From: an uncultured beta proteobacterium
Lineage (GTDB): Bacteria > Pseudomonadota > Gammaproteobacteria > Burkholderiales > Burkholderiaceae_B
DNA length: 8,135 bases
Reading direction: 5' to 3'
Assembly: GCA_903924715.1 (NCBI GenBank)
Contig: CAIYCP010000338.1
Location: 1 to 8,135, forward strand
Every line of letters starts with the position of its first letter. Within the stretch, counting starts at the first letter, position 1. This document shows, one piece after another, positions 1 through 5,107 of the stretch. Below the pieces are notes generated by a model. That model searched no databases. It saw only the letters and a program-made list of their open reading frames with translations, and had not been told where the DNA came from. Made by a program: the position numbers and the translations under genes.

Positions 1-360
1 ACCCAAAATGTAAGCAAGGCCGTTATAGCCCGTTAGATACAGCGTACCCGCCACGCCAATAAAAGAAGCAACCGACATCCCATCCGCGGCGGTCGCCATG
101 CCGTTATAGATGGCGGGCACCCTGCGCCCTGCAACATAATATTCAACAGGATCTGAGGTACGGCACATGATGCCGATCGCCGCATAAAGCGCAACAGTCA
201 CCAGCAAAAAGGCGTAACCGATCCACTGCCGGGCAAGCCCCATGATTTCCAATAAGGCCAGCAGCAAGACTAAAAGAGAAAAGCCGAATGCGTAGGCGGC
301 ATAGCCACGAAACAATTGCGCACTAAAGGCTTTTTGCGAGAGAGGCTCTTGTTGCGACAC
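1..360 (-). CDS. Sodium:solute symporter large subunit (VC_2705-like), N-terminal part
   Basis: This is the first 120 codons of a sodium:solute symporter of the SSS family, an inner-membrane carrier that uses the sodium gradient to take up an organic solute. It continues beyond the left edge. Visible features are a short polar N-terminus, a first membrane helix at about residues 22-41, a second at about 46-65, then a conserved loop (DPVEYYVAGRRVPAIYNGMA, residues 70-89) and the start of a third helix near residue 94. The EYYVAGRR-type loop is characteristic of the ActP/PutP-like symporters. The start is GTG at 360-358, directly after the stop of the upstream small-subunit gene. An AGAAGG ribosome site seven bases upstream supports it, and no better in-frame start exists before residue 40. 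The paired small subunit points to the two-component VC_2705-type subfamily. The substrate (acetate or another carboxylate) cannot be read from this fragment. Confidence 0.88.
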   Translation of the reverse strand, partial: MSQQEPLSQKAFSAQLFRGYAAYAFGFSLLVLLLALLEIMGLARQWIGYAFLLVTVALYAAIGIMCRTSDPVEYYVAGRRVPAIYNGMATAADGMSVASFIGVAGTLYLTGYNGLAYILG

Positions 361-633
361 TCAGTTGCCTTCTCGGGCCAGGCGCCGAACTGCCCGATCT
401 CGGCGTGCCATGTGCCAGGCGTATACCCCAACGATCAATAAAAAGAACAGCGGCGCACCAAAAGCTGCCATCCAAAACGCAAAGGGCCAACCGAAAACAA
501 AATAATGACTTAATTCAACGGCGAAATAGGCAGGCACAAAGGTGGCCAACCACCACGCACAGAGCAAAGCTACGATTAATAGCAAATTGTGCCGCCAATA
601 ACGGGCTTGTGGGGTTGTTTGAATCGTTCGCAT
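361..633 (-). CDS. DUF4212 small subunit of sodium/solute symporter
   Basis: This 90-residue integral membrane protein matches the DUF4212 family (sodium/substrate symporter small subunit), which is found encoded just upstream of SSS-type symporters. Two hydrophobic helices are visible at about residues 15-37 and 52-74. They are preceded by the family's YWRHN motif (residues 12-16), separated by the GWPFAFW segment (48-54), and followed by a basic C-terminal tail (residues 77-87, rich in Arg). The basic tail and the positive-inside rule suggest that both ends are cytoplasmic. The stop is followed immediately by the GTG start of the large subunit, so the two are co-transcribed and probably translationally coupled. 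The ATG start at 633-631 gives the normal family length. The exact role of the small subunit is not known to me; a helper or stabiliser of the large subunit is the usual assumption. Confidence 0.87.
   Translation of the reverse strand: MRTIQTTPQARYWRHNLLLIVALLCAWWLATFVPAYFAVELSHYFVFGWPFAFWMAAFGAPLFFLLIVGVYAWHMARRDRAVRRLAREGN
368..373 (-). promoter_or_regulatory. Ribosome binding site for the symporter large subunit
   Basis: On the minus strand AGAAGG lies seven bases before the GTG at 360-358. It sits inside the last codons of the small-subunit gene. It is what makes the GTG start convincing, because the GTG abuts the preceding TGA with no gap. Confidence 0.65.
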
Positions 634-659
634 GATCGCCTAGAATAAACAATTTGCTG

Positions 660-688
660 CTTATAAGCGACAACGGCCAACACCGAAG
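660..688 (-). promoter_or_regulatory. Possible promoter for the symporter operon
   Basis: On the minus strand a TATAAG -10-like hexamer occupies 665-660. It is embedded in a perfect 10-bp palindrome, GCTTATAAGC (659-668). The expected -35 area (about 682-688) matches the consensus poorly. Transcription would start near 653, giving a leader of about 20 bases before the ATG at 633. The geometry fits but the -35 is weak, so this is tentative. Confidence 0.28.
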
Positions 689-914
689 TGCTAGCCGCTG
701 TGCGATTTGTTTTTATTAGAGTCGTGCTTATTTTTATTATGTAGCCGATGCTGCCAGCTTGCCCATGCAGAGCTTTGTCTCCTCACCTGCATGGAAAAGA
801 TTCTGCACTAGCACGGGTGTCGTGACATTAGGGTATGCCCTAGATGAGGGCGATTCTGATCAACTGTTTCACTATATGGACACCTTTACACATTCCTGTG
901 CAACGTCCTTTTAC

Positions 915-918
915 GGAG
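915..918 (+). promoter_or_regulatory. Ribosome binding site for the DUF1841 gene
   Basis: GGAG lies four bases before the ATG at 923. The spacing is short, but this is the only Shine-Dalgarno-like match near the start. It decides in favour of 923 over the overlapping frame that opens at 759. Confidence 0.5.
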
Positions 919-922
919 CCTC

Positions 923-1351
923 ATGTTTAATCCTTCACGCGATCAAGTACGAGAGTTTTTTATCAACACTTGGCGCAAACACCGCAGCCACGAACTATTG
1001 AGTCCGCTCGAAGCCATGGCCCTAGGCTGGATCGAACAACATCCTGAATATCACGAAACGATCGAAAGTCCTGAAGCCATGACGCGAGAGTTCAACGTAG
1101 AAGAAGGCCACAGCAACCCCTTTTTACATCTGTCCATGCATCTTGCAATCGCCGAGCAGCTATCGATTGACCACCCACGCGGAATCAAGCAAGCGTTTAA
1201 CTCGATGGCCTCCGGCTCGAGCGGGCACGACGCAGCGCACGAAATCATGGAATGCCTTGGACAGGTTGTCTGGGAGTCACAGCGCCTGGGCACCCCCCTC
1301 GACAGCGATGCCTATATCGACCTCATTCGACGACGCGCAAGCCGAGACTAA
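923..1351 (+). CDS. DUF1841 family protein of unknown function
   Basis: This 142-residue soluble protein matches the DUF1841 family, whose function is unknown. The family is best known from betaproteobacteria. Recognisable pieces are the N-terminal MFNPSRDQVREFF, the central NPFLHLSMHLAIAEQ block (residues 65-79) and the C-terminal HDAAHEIMECLGQVVWESQR block (102-121). No signal peptide or membrane segment is present, so a cytoplasmic location is expected. The sequence looks wholly helical. Several histidines are spaced i,i+4 (H69/H73 and H102/H106, followed by E110), which would place them on one face of two helices; this resembles a metal site but is unproven. The length is typical of the family. 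The gene is alone in its transcription unit, with a divergent symporter operon upstream and a convergent cytochrome operon downstream, so context gives no function. Confidence 0.88.
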   Translation: MFNPSRDQVREFFINTWRKHRSHELLSPLEAMALGWIEQHPEYHETIESPEAMTREFNVEEGHSNPFLHLSMHLAIAEQLSIDHPRGIKQAFNSMASGSSGHDAAHEIMECLGQVVWESQRLGTPLDSDAYIDLIRRRASRD

Positions 1352-1391
1352 GCGCAGGCGAAGCAGGTGCTCACACACAGCGAAGCGATTT

Positions 1392-1428
1392 ACGTAAAAA
1401 AACCGCCCCTCAGGCGGTTTTTTTACGT
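1392..1428. terminator. Bidirectional intrinsic terminator (DUF1841 / cytochrome operon)
   Basis: A perfect 16-bp inverted repeat has arms at 1392-1407 and 1413-1428 and a five-base loop (CCTCA). The core is ACCGCC/GGCGGT, flanked by seven A on the left and seven T on the right. It therefore reads as a GC-rich stem followed by a U tract on either strand. It lies 40 bp after the DUF1841 stop and 28 bp after the stop of the convergent cytochrome gene, so it should end both transcripts. Confidence 0.93.
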
Positions 1429-1456
1429 GCAGGCTTCAAGCCCAAGGCTTACTTAC

Positions 1457-1819
1457 TCACTTACGTACGGCGAGCGGCCCTGGTTGCGAAGCCAGCCAGG
1501 CTGAGACGTTTTCGATATCTTGCTTTGACAGCTGGGTCGCAAACGCACCCATGACAGCGTTTTTGCGCACATTGGCTGAAGCAGGTGCGCCTGACGCGCC
1601 ACGCTGATAAGCCTTCAAGGCATGCGCCAAAAAGTCAGCATGTTGCCCAGCCAGAATTGGATATGTGGGCAGAATGGGAGATTTAGCATCAGCGCCGTGA
1701 CACGAGGCGCAGTTGACCTTTTCCCAGACGGCTTTTCCGGCGCCTAAATCAGTGGCCTGGCTCGCGCCAACCGTCATGAGTAGTGCAGCGCCACAGAGGG
1801 CAAGCTTCAGATGTTTCAT
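1457..1819 (-). CDS. Periplasmic mono-heme cytochrome c (class I)
   Basis: This 120-residue small electron carrier is exported to the periplasm, where heme is attached covalently. The signal peptide spans about residues 1-22 (basic MKHLK start, hydrophobic core, cleavage after ASQA). The mature part of about 98 residues has one heme site, CASCH (residues 37-41), with His41 as one axial ligand. The likely second ligand is Met90 in NAVMGAF. The YPILAGQHADFLAHALKAY segment (53-71) and the QDIENVSAWLA end (100-110) resemble one lobe of cytochrome c4/c553-type proteins. A GGGGG run just before the ATG may act as a weak ribosome site. It is the second gene of a two-cytochrome operon, starting 12 bases after its neighbour's stop, and ends at the shared terminator. 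The redox partner cannot be told from the sequence. Confidence 0.9.
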   Translation of the reverse strand: MKHLKLALCGAALLMTVGASQATDLGAGKAVWEKVNCASCHGADAKSPILPTYPILAGQHADFLAHALKAYQRGASGAPASANVRKNAVMGAFATQLSKQDIENVSAWLASQPGPLAVRK

Positions 1820-1831
1820 GGTAGCCCCCGA

Positions 1832-2227
1832 TTATTTAAGTTTGGAGTAATAGGCAGCCAGATCAGCAATATCTTGATCTGAAAGGCTTTTTGCGATGGC
1901 ATCCATCGTGGGATGTGTACGCTCGCCCACCGCGTAGGCACGCAAGGCTGCTCGAATGTAGGCATCGTTTTGCCCAGCAATCATTGGCACCGAGTACACC
2001 TCAGGAAAGCTTGCATGGTAACCAGGGATACCGTGACAACCAATACACATCGACACCTTTGCCTTGGCCGCTTCGGCATTACCGACTGCATCTGCCGCAG
2101 AAACGGCTGAGGCCATTACACAGGATATCGCCATTGCCAAGGCGGCAAAAACTTGGGGGAGTCGCCGCACTGCCGGCGCACTGCCACTACGCATCTGATT
2201 TGGATACATGGTTTTGAACAGCTTCAT
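1832..2227 (-). CDS. Periplasmic mono-heme cytochrome c, c4/c553-like
   Basis: This small exported c-type cytochrome heads the two-cytochrome operon. Counting from the ATG at 2227, it has 131 residues. A signal peptide has its hydrophobic core at about residues 24-40 and probable cleavage after VSA at residue 43. The single heme site is CIGCH (61-65). The probable Met ligand is Met108 in HPTMDAIA, and the protein ends with the LSDQDIADLAAYYSKLK block typical of cytochrome c4/c553 lobes. A loop after the heme site (GIPGYHASFPEVYSVPMIAGQ) ends in the IAGQ motif. The start is uncertain: the frame is open back to a TTG at 2281, and further ATGs lie at 2209 and 2194. The ATG at 2194 would give 120 residues, like its neighbour, with a tidier signal peptide. 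None of these has a clear ribosome site. Confidence 0.85.
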   Translation of the reverse strand: MKLFKTMYPNQMRSGSAPAVRRLPQVFAALAMAISCVMASAVSAADAVGNAEAAKAKVSMCIGCHGIPGYHASFPEVYSVPMIAGQNDAYIRAALRAYAVGERTHPTMDAIAKSLSDQDIADLAAYYSKLK

Positions 2228-2290
2228 CAAAAGGGCTCTGGCCAGGCCAGCAAAACAATCCGAGAATAGTCTCGGCCGCAAAACGGTAAG

Positions 2291-2296
2291 ATTGTA
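2291..2296 (-). promoter_or_regulatory. Possible -10 element for the cytochrome operon
   Basis: On the minus strand 2296-2291 reads TACAAT, one mismatch from the TATAAT consensus. No good -35 hexamer lies 16-18 bases upstream. If it is real, transcription starts near 2284. That would leave almost no leader before the TTG at 2281 and so favours one of the ATG starts for the first cytochrome. Confidence 0.3.
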
Positions 2297-2364
2297 CGAT
2301 AATTGACGAAATTAAATTCTACTACCGCAGCTTTTACCTCTGACCCCTCACATTTCGGCTTCTA

Positions 2365-3264
2365 ATGACCTCTTCTACCCCTACCCCCGAACAGACCAAA
2401 CGCTTTGACGGCACCGAACGTTATATCGCCTCACGCGACCTCGAGGTGGCCGTCAACGCCGCCGTCACCCTGCAGCGCCCCCTCCTGGTCAAGGGCGAAC
2501 CTGGCACCGGCAAAACGATGCTAGCTGAAGAGGTTGCCGCCGCGCTGGGTCGTCCATTGCTTCAATGGCACATCAAATCCACAACCAAAGCCCATCAAGG
2601 CCTCTACGAATACGATGCCGTCTCGCGTTTGCGCGATTCCCAACTTGGCGAAGAAAAAGTTAAAGATATCCGTAACTACATCATGCAAGGCGTGTTGTGG
2701 CAGGCTTTTTCAGCCCCCGAGCCCGTCGTGTTGCTCATCGACGAAATTGATAAAGCCGACATCGAGTTTCCAAACGACTTGCTTCGCGAACTCGATCAGA
2801 TGCAATTTCACGTTTACGAAACACGCGAAACCATCAGCGCGATTCACCGACCACTGGTGATCATTACGTCAAACAATGAGAAAGATCTGCCCGACGCCTT
2901 TCTGCGCCGCTGCTTCTTTCACTACATTCGTTTCCCCGATCGTGACACACTTCGCAGCATCGTGGATGTGCATTTTCCGAATCTGCACGCCGATGTCTTA
3001 CGCGCCGCGCTCGATACGTTCTTCGCACTGCGCGAGGCGCCTGGCCTGAAGAAAAAGCCCTCAACCTCTGAGTTTCTTGACTGGCTACGCCTGCTGATTG
3101 CTGAAGATGTGAGCCCCGCCCAGATCGATGCCCACGCCGCAACCTCAATACCAATGCTAGCTGGCGCACTGCTTAAAAACGAGCAAGACTTGCAACTGCT
3201 TGAGCGTCTAGCCGCTGTCACGCGCAGCAGTACGCGTCGCCCTTCGGGTCCCGGCAATGCTTAA
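2365..3264 (+). CDS. MoxR-family AAA+ ATPase
   Basis: This 299-residue cytoplasmic ATPase belongs to the MoxR branch of AAA+ proteins (AAA_5 type), which act as ring-shaped chaperones. Visible motifs are Walker A GEPGTGKT (44-51), Walker B VVLLIDEIDKAD (121-132), sensor 1 IITSNN (166-171), and an arginine-finger region DAFLRRCFFHYIRF (177-190, R181/R182). A helical lid follows. Length and motif spacing are normal for the family, and all catalytic residues are present, so it should hydrolyse ATP. In characterised pairs (CoxD/CoxE, NorQ/NorD, CbbQ/CbbO) the ATPase works with a VWA protein to mature or reactivate a metalloenzyme. The CoxE-like partner here is two genes downstream in the same unit. 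The stop overlaps the next gene by eight bases. The ATG at 2365 lacks a clear ribosome site but matches the usual N-terminus, with FDGTERYIAS close behind it. Confidence 0.93.
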   Translation: MTSSTPTPEQTKRFDGTERYIASRDLEVAVNAAVTLQRPLLVKGEPGTGKTMLAEEVAAALGRPLLQWHIKSTTKAHQGLYEYDAVSRLRDSQLGEEKVKDIRNYIMQGVLWQAFSAPEPVVLLIDEIDKADIEFPNDLLRELDQMQFHVYETRETISAIHRPLVIITSNNEKDLPDAFLRRCFFHYIRFPDRDTLRSIVDVHFPNLHADVLRAALDTFFALREAPGLKKKPSTSEFLDWLRLLIAEDVSPAQIDAHAATSIPMLAGALLKNEQDLQLLERLAAVTRSSTRRPSGPGNA

Positions 3265-3874
3265 AGACCAAGGCTTCAAACTCGCTCCATCGCCCTGTAC
3301 GCTGAAGGGCTGGGGCGTGCGGCTTGAGCCGCTCTCACTCGCCCATGCCGCTGGCTTAACCGCTGCAGCGCGCGACGGAGAGCTTTGGAATCTGCGCGTC
3401 ACCTCAGTGCCTGAACCAGAGCAAACCGCCCACTACATTCAGACTGCACTTGACGGTCTTGCTGCAGGGCACATGCTGCCCTTCGTCGTGGTCGATGACG
3501 CCTCAGGCAACATACTTGGTAGCACTCGGTACCACGACATTTTGCCCGCCGTTGCGCGCCTTGAAATTGGCTACACCTGGTACGCGAAAAGCCAGCAACG
3601 CTCGCATGTCAATACGGCCTGTAAGTTAATGCTGTTAACACAGGCCTTTGACGTACTTGGCGCCGGCGTAGTTGGCTGGCGCACCGACAACTTTAACCAT
3701 GCCTCGCAACGTGCGATCGAGCGCTTGGGTGCCAAGCGTGATGGTGCAATTCGTCATCATGCCCTACGCCGCGACGGCACCGTGCGTGACACCGTCATGT
3801 ACAGCGTGATTGCTGGCGAATGGCCCGAAGTTCGTGACCACCTCACTTATCAGCTCAAACGCCATGCTCGTTGA
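3257..3874 (+). CDS. GNAT family N-acetyltransferase (RimJ/RimL-like)
   Basis: This 205-residue predicted acetyl-CoA-dependent acetyltransferase belongs to the GNAT fold, in the RimJ/RimL-like group. The N-terminal strand VRLEPLSLAHA (21-31) and the acceptor-side segment FVVVDDASGNILGSTRYHDI (76-95) are typical. The cofactor region follows as LEIGYTWYAKSQQRSHVNTACKLMLLTQAF (102-131), then the late GNAT signature NFNHASQRAIERLGAKRDGAIRHH (145-168) and RDGTVRDTVMYSV (172-184). The canonical R/Q-x-x-G-x-G/A loop is here QQRSHVN, which I recall as usual for this subfamily (WxxxxxxVNTxxKLLLL). The ATG overlaps the end of the MoxR gene by eight bases, and the stop overlaps the VWA gene by eleven. 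It has no ribosome site of its own, so translation is probably coupled. The substrate (protein N-terminus, side chain or small molecule) is unknown; MoxR or VWA as target is only a guess. Confidence 0.88.
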   Translation: MLKDQGFKLAPSPCTLKGWGVRLEPLSLAHAAGLTAAARDGELWNLRVTSVPEPEQTAHYIQTALDGLAAGHMLPFVVVDDASGNILGSTRYHDILPAVARLEIGYTWYAKSQQRSHVNTACKLMLLTQAFDVLGAGVVGWRTDNFNHASQRAIERLGAKRDGAIRHHALRRDGTVRDTVMYSVIAGEWPEVRDHLTYQLKRHAR

Positions 3875-5036
3875 TTTCTTCTACCATCTACGTACGCAAA
3901 AATTAAAGGTCTCGGTTAAAGAGTACTTAACGCTGCTTGAGGCGCTTTCAACGCCCCTGATGCCGCCAACACTTGAAGACTTTTATTTTTTAGCCCGCAC
4001 AACGCTCGTCAAAGACGAAACCCTTTTTGATCGTTTTGATCGGGCTTTTGCGGGGTATTACCGCAGTCTCGAGCAAATCTTGCCGCCGGGCAAAAAGATC
4101 CCCCTTGACTGGCTCGTAAAAGAGCTGCAAAAGCATCTCACACCCGAGCAGAAAGCAGAGCTTGAAAAGCACGGGCTCGACAAACTTTTAGAAATGTTCA
4201 AAGAACGGCTCGAAGAACAAAAAGAGCGTCACGAAGGTGGCAGCAAATGGATTGGCACCGGTGGCACCTCGCCTTTTGGCAATGGCGGCTTTAATCCCGA
4301 AGGGATTCGCGTCGGCGGCGCCTCGGGCGGTAACCGCACGGCTGTCAAAGTGTGGGACGAGCGCAACTTCAGGGATTACGACGATTCAATTGAACTTGGT
4401 ACGCGTAATTTTAAAGTCGCTTTAAGACGGTTGCGTCGTTTCGCCCGCGAAGGGTCAGATTTCGAACTTGATTTGGATGACACGATCACTTGCACGGCAC
4501 GCAACGCGGGCTACCTTGATATCAAAATGGTGCCCGAGCGTCATAACAACGTCAAAGTGCTGATGCTGCTAGACGTTGGCGGGAGCATGGATGATCACAT
4601 CGCACGCGTCGAAGAGTTATTTTCTGCCGCGAGTAGCGAGTTTAAGAATCTTGAGGTGTATTACTTCCACAATTGCCCCTACGAGCACCTCTGGAAATCA
4701 AACCGACGCCGCCAAATGGAGCGCTTCGAAACGCAAGACGTGTTGCGCAAATTCAATACAGACTGGCGTCTGATTTTTGTAGGCGATGCGACCATGAGCC
4801 CGTATGAAATCTTGCAGCCTGGTGGCTCGGTCGAACACTACAACAAAGAGCCAGGCGCCGAATGGTTACAACGCATGATTTCCGCTTGGCCGAAGGCCGT
4901 TTGGCTTAACCCCGAACCACAAGCCTCATGGCAATATCGACAGTCAATCTCGCTGATCCGCAACATTGTGCAGGACAAAATGTTTCCGGTGACGGTCTCG
5001 GGGATTGAACAGGCGATGCGTCTACTTTCCAAATAA
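3864..5036 (+). CDS. CoxE-like VWA domain protein, partner of MoxR
   Basis: This 390-residue cytoplasmic VWA-domain protein is of the CoxE-like type and is the usual partner of a MoxR ATPase. In order it has a helical N-terminal part (MLVDFFYHLRTQKLKVSVKE), a charged, probably coiled-coil stretch (about 90-124), a glycine-rich linker (about 125-155), the ALRRLRRFAREG / ELDLDDTITCTARNAG region (186-216), and the VWA domain from about residue 225 to the end. The metal-ion (MIDAS) motif is DVGGS (237-241) instead of the classical DxSxS, and GDATMSPYE (307-315) stands where the later MIDAS aspartate loop is expected. I recall both as typical of this subfamily. The frame is open back to an ATG at 3810, but the ATG at 3864 gives the conserved MLVDFFYHLR start and an 11-base overlap with the GNAT gene, so it is preferred. 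The protein is predicted to link the ATPase to its client. Confidence 0.9.
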   Translation: MLVDFFYHLRTQKLKVSVKEYLTLLEALSTPLMPPTLEDFYFLARTTLVKDETLFDRFDRAFAGYYRSLEQILPPGKKIPLDWLVKELQKHLTPEQKAELEKHGLDKLLEMFKERLEEQKERHEGGSKWIGTGGTSPFGNGGFNPEGIRVGGASGGNRTAVKVWDERNFRDYDDSIELGTRNFKVALRRLRRFAREGSDFELDLDDTITCTARNAGYLDIKMVPERHNNVKVLMLLDVGGSMDDHIARVEELFSAASSEFKNLEVYYFHNCPYEHLWKSNRRRQMERFETQDVLRKFNTDWRLIFVGDATMSPYEILQPGGSVEHYNKEPGAEWLQRMISAWPKAVWLNPEPQASWQYRQSISLIRNIVQDKMFPVTVSGIEQAMRLLSK

Positions 5037-5046
5037 TTCAGCATCA

Positions 5047-5086
5047 AATGAACCATTCTGAGCAATCACGCTCAAACTGGTTCATT
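5047..5086 (+). repeat. Intercistronic inverted repeat between VWA and M16 genes
   Basis: A nine-base outer stem, AATGAACCA (5047-5055) with TGGTTCATT (5078-5086), encloses a three-by-three internal loop. Inside that is a five-base stem, TGAGC/GCTCA (5059-5063/5070-5074), with a six-base loop. It begins ten bases after the VWA stop. Only a broken pyrimidine run (CTTCCCTTTT) follows, so it is at best a weak terminator. It could be a processing or stability hairpin. Its left arm contains the upstream ATG (5048) of the next gene. Confidence 0.55.
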
Positions 5087-5107
5087 CTTCCCTTTTGGAC
5101 TTCTTTC

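Larger units (their letters stand above)
634..922. other. Divergent intergenic region, no gene seen
   Basis: This roughly 290-bp stretch separates the minus-strand symporter operon from the plus-strand DUF1841 gene, so it should hold promoters for both. It is AT-rich around 700-740. An open frame from 759 runs into the DUF1841 gene, but it lacks a ribosome site and any recognisable sequence. A short inverted repeat, TAGGG-TATG-CCCTA (829-842), is visible; nothing shows that it is an operator. I see no tRNA, strong hairpin terminator or repeat family here. Confidence 0.5.

Noticed and set aside
829..842. Inverted repeat TAGGG-TATG-CCCTA in the divergent intergenic region
   Set aside because: Five-base arms are expected by chance in a region of this size, and no promoter element of good quality lies beside it.
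759..1001. An 80-codon open frame on the plus strand upstream of and overlapping the DUF1841 gene
   Set aside because: It has no ribosome site and no recognisable protein sequence, and it overlaps the clearly conserved start of DUF1841 in another frame.
1051..1293. Minus-strand open frame inside DUF1841
   Set aside because: It is a shadow of a conserved coding gene, with no ribosome site and no recognisable sequence.
2228..2281. TTG at 2281 as the start of the first cytochrome gene
   Set aside because: It would give a long non-signal-like N-terminus, has no ribosome site, and lies only a few bases from the likely transcription start.
2303..2308. TTGACG as a -35 element for the MoxR operon
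   Set aside because: No acceptable -10 hexamer lies 16-18 bases downstream, so a promoter cannot be supported.
2922..3257. A 111-codon open frame on the minus strand inside the MoxR gene
   Set aside because: It is antisense to a gene with all AAA+ motifs intact, and its translation is low-complexity Ser/Arg-rich with no family resemblance.
3810..3863. Upstream ATG at 3810 for the VWA gene
   Set aside because: The extra 18 residues come from deep within the GNAT gene in another frame and precede the conserved MLVDFFYHLR start.
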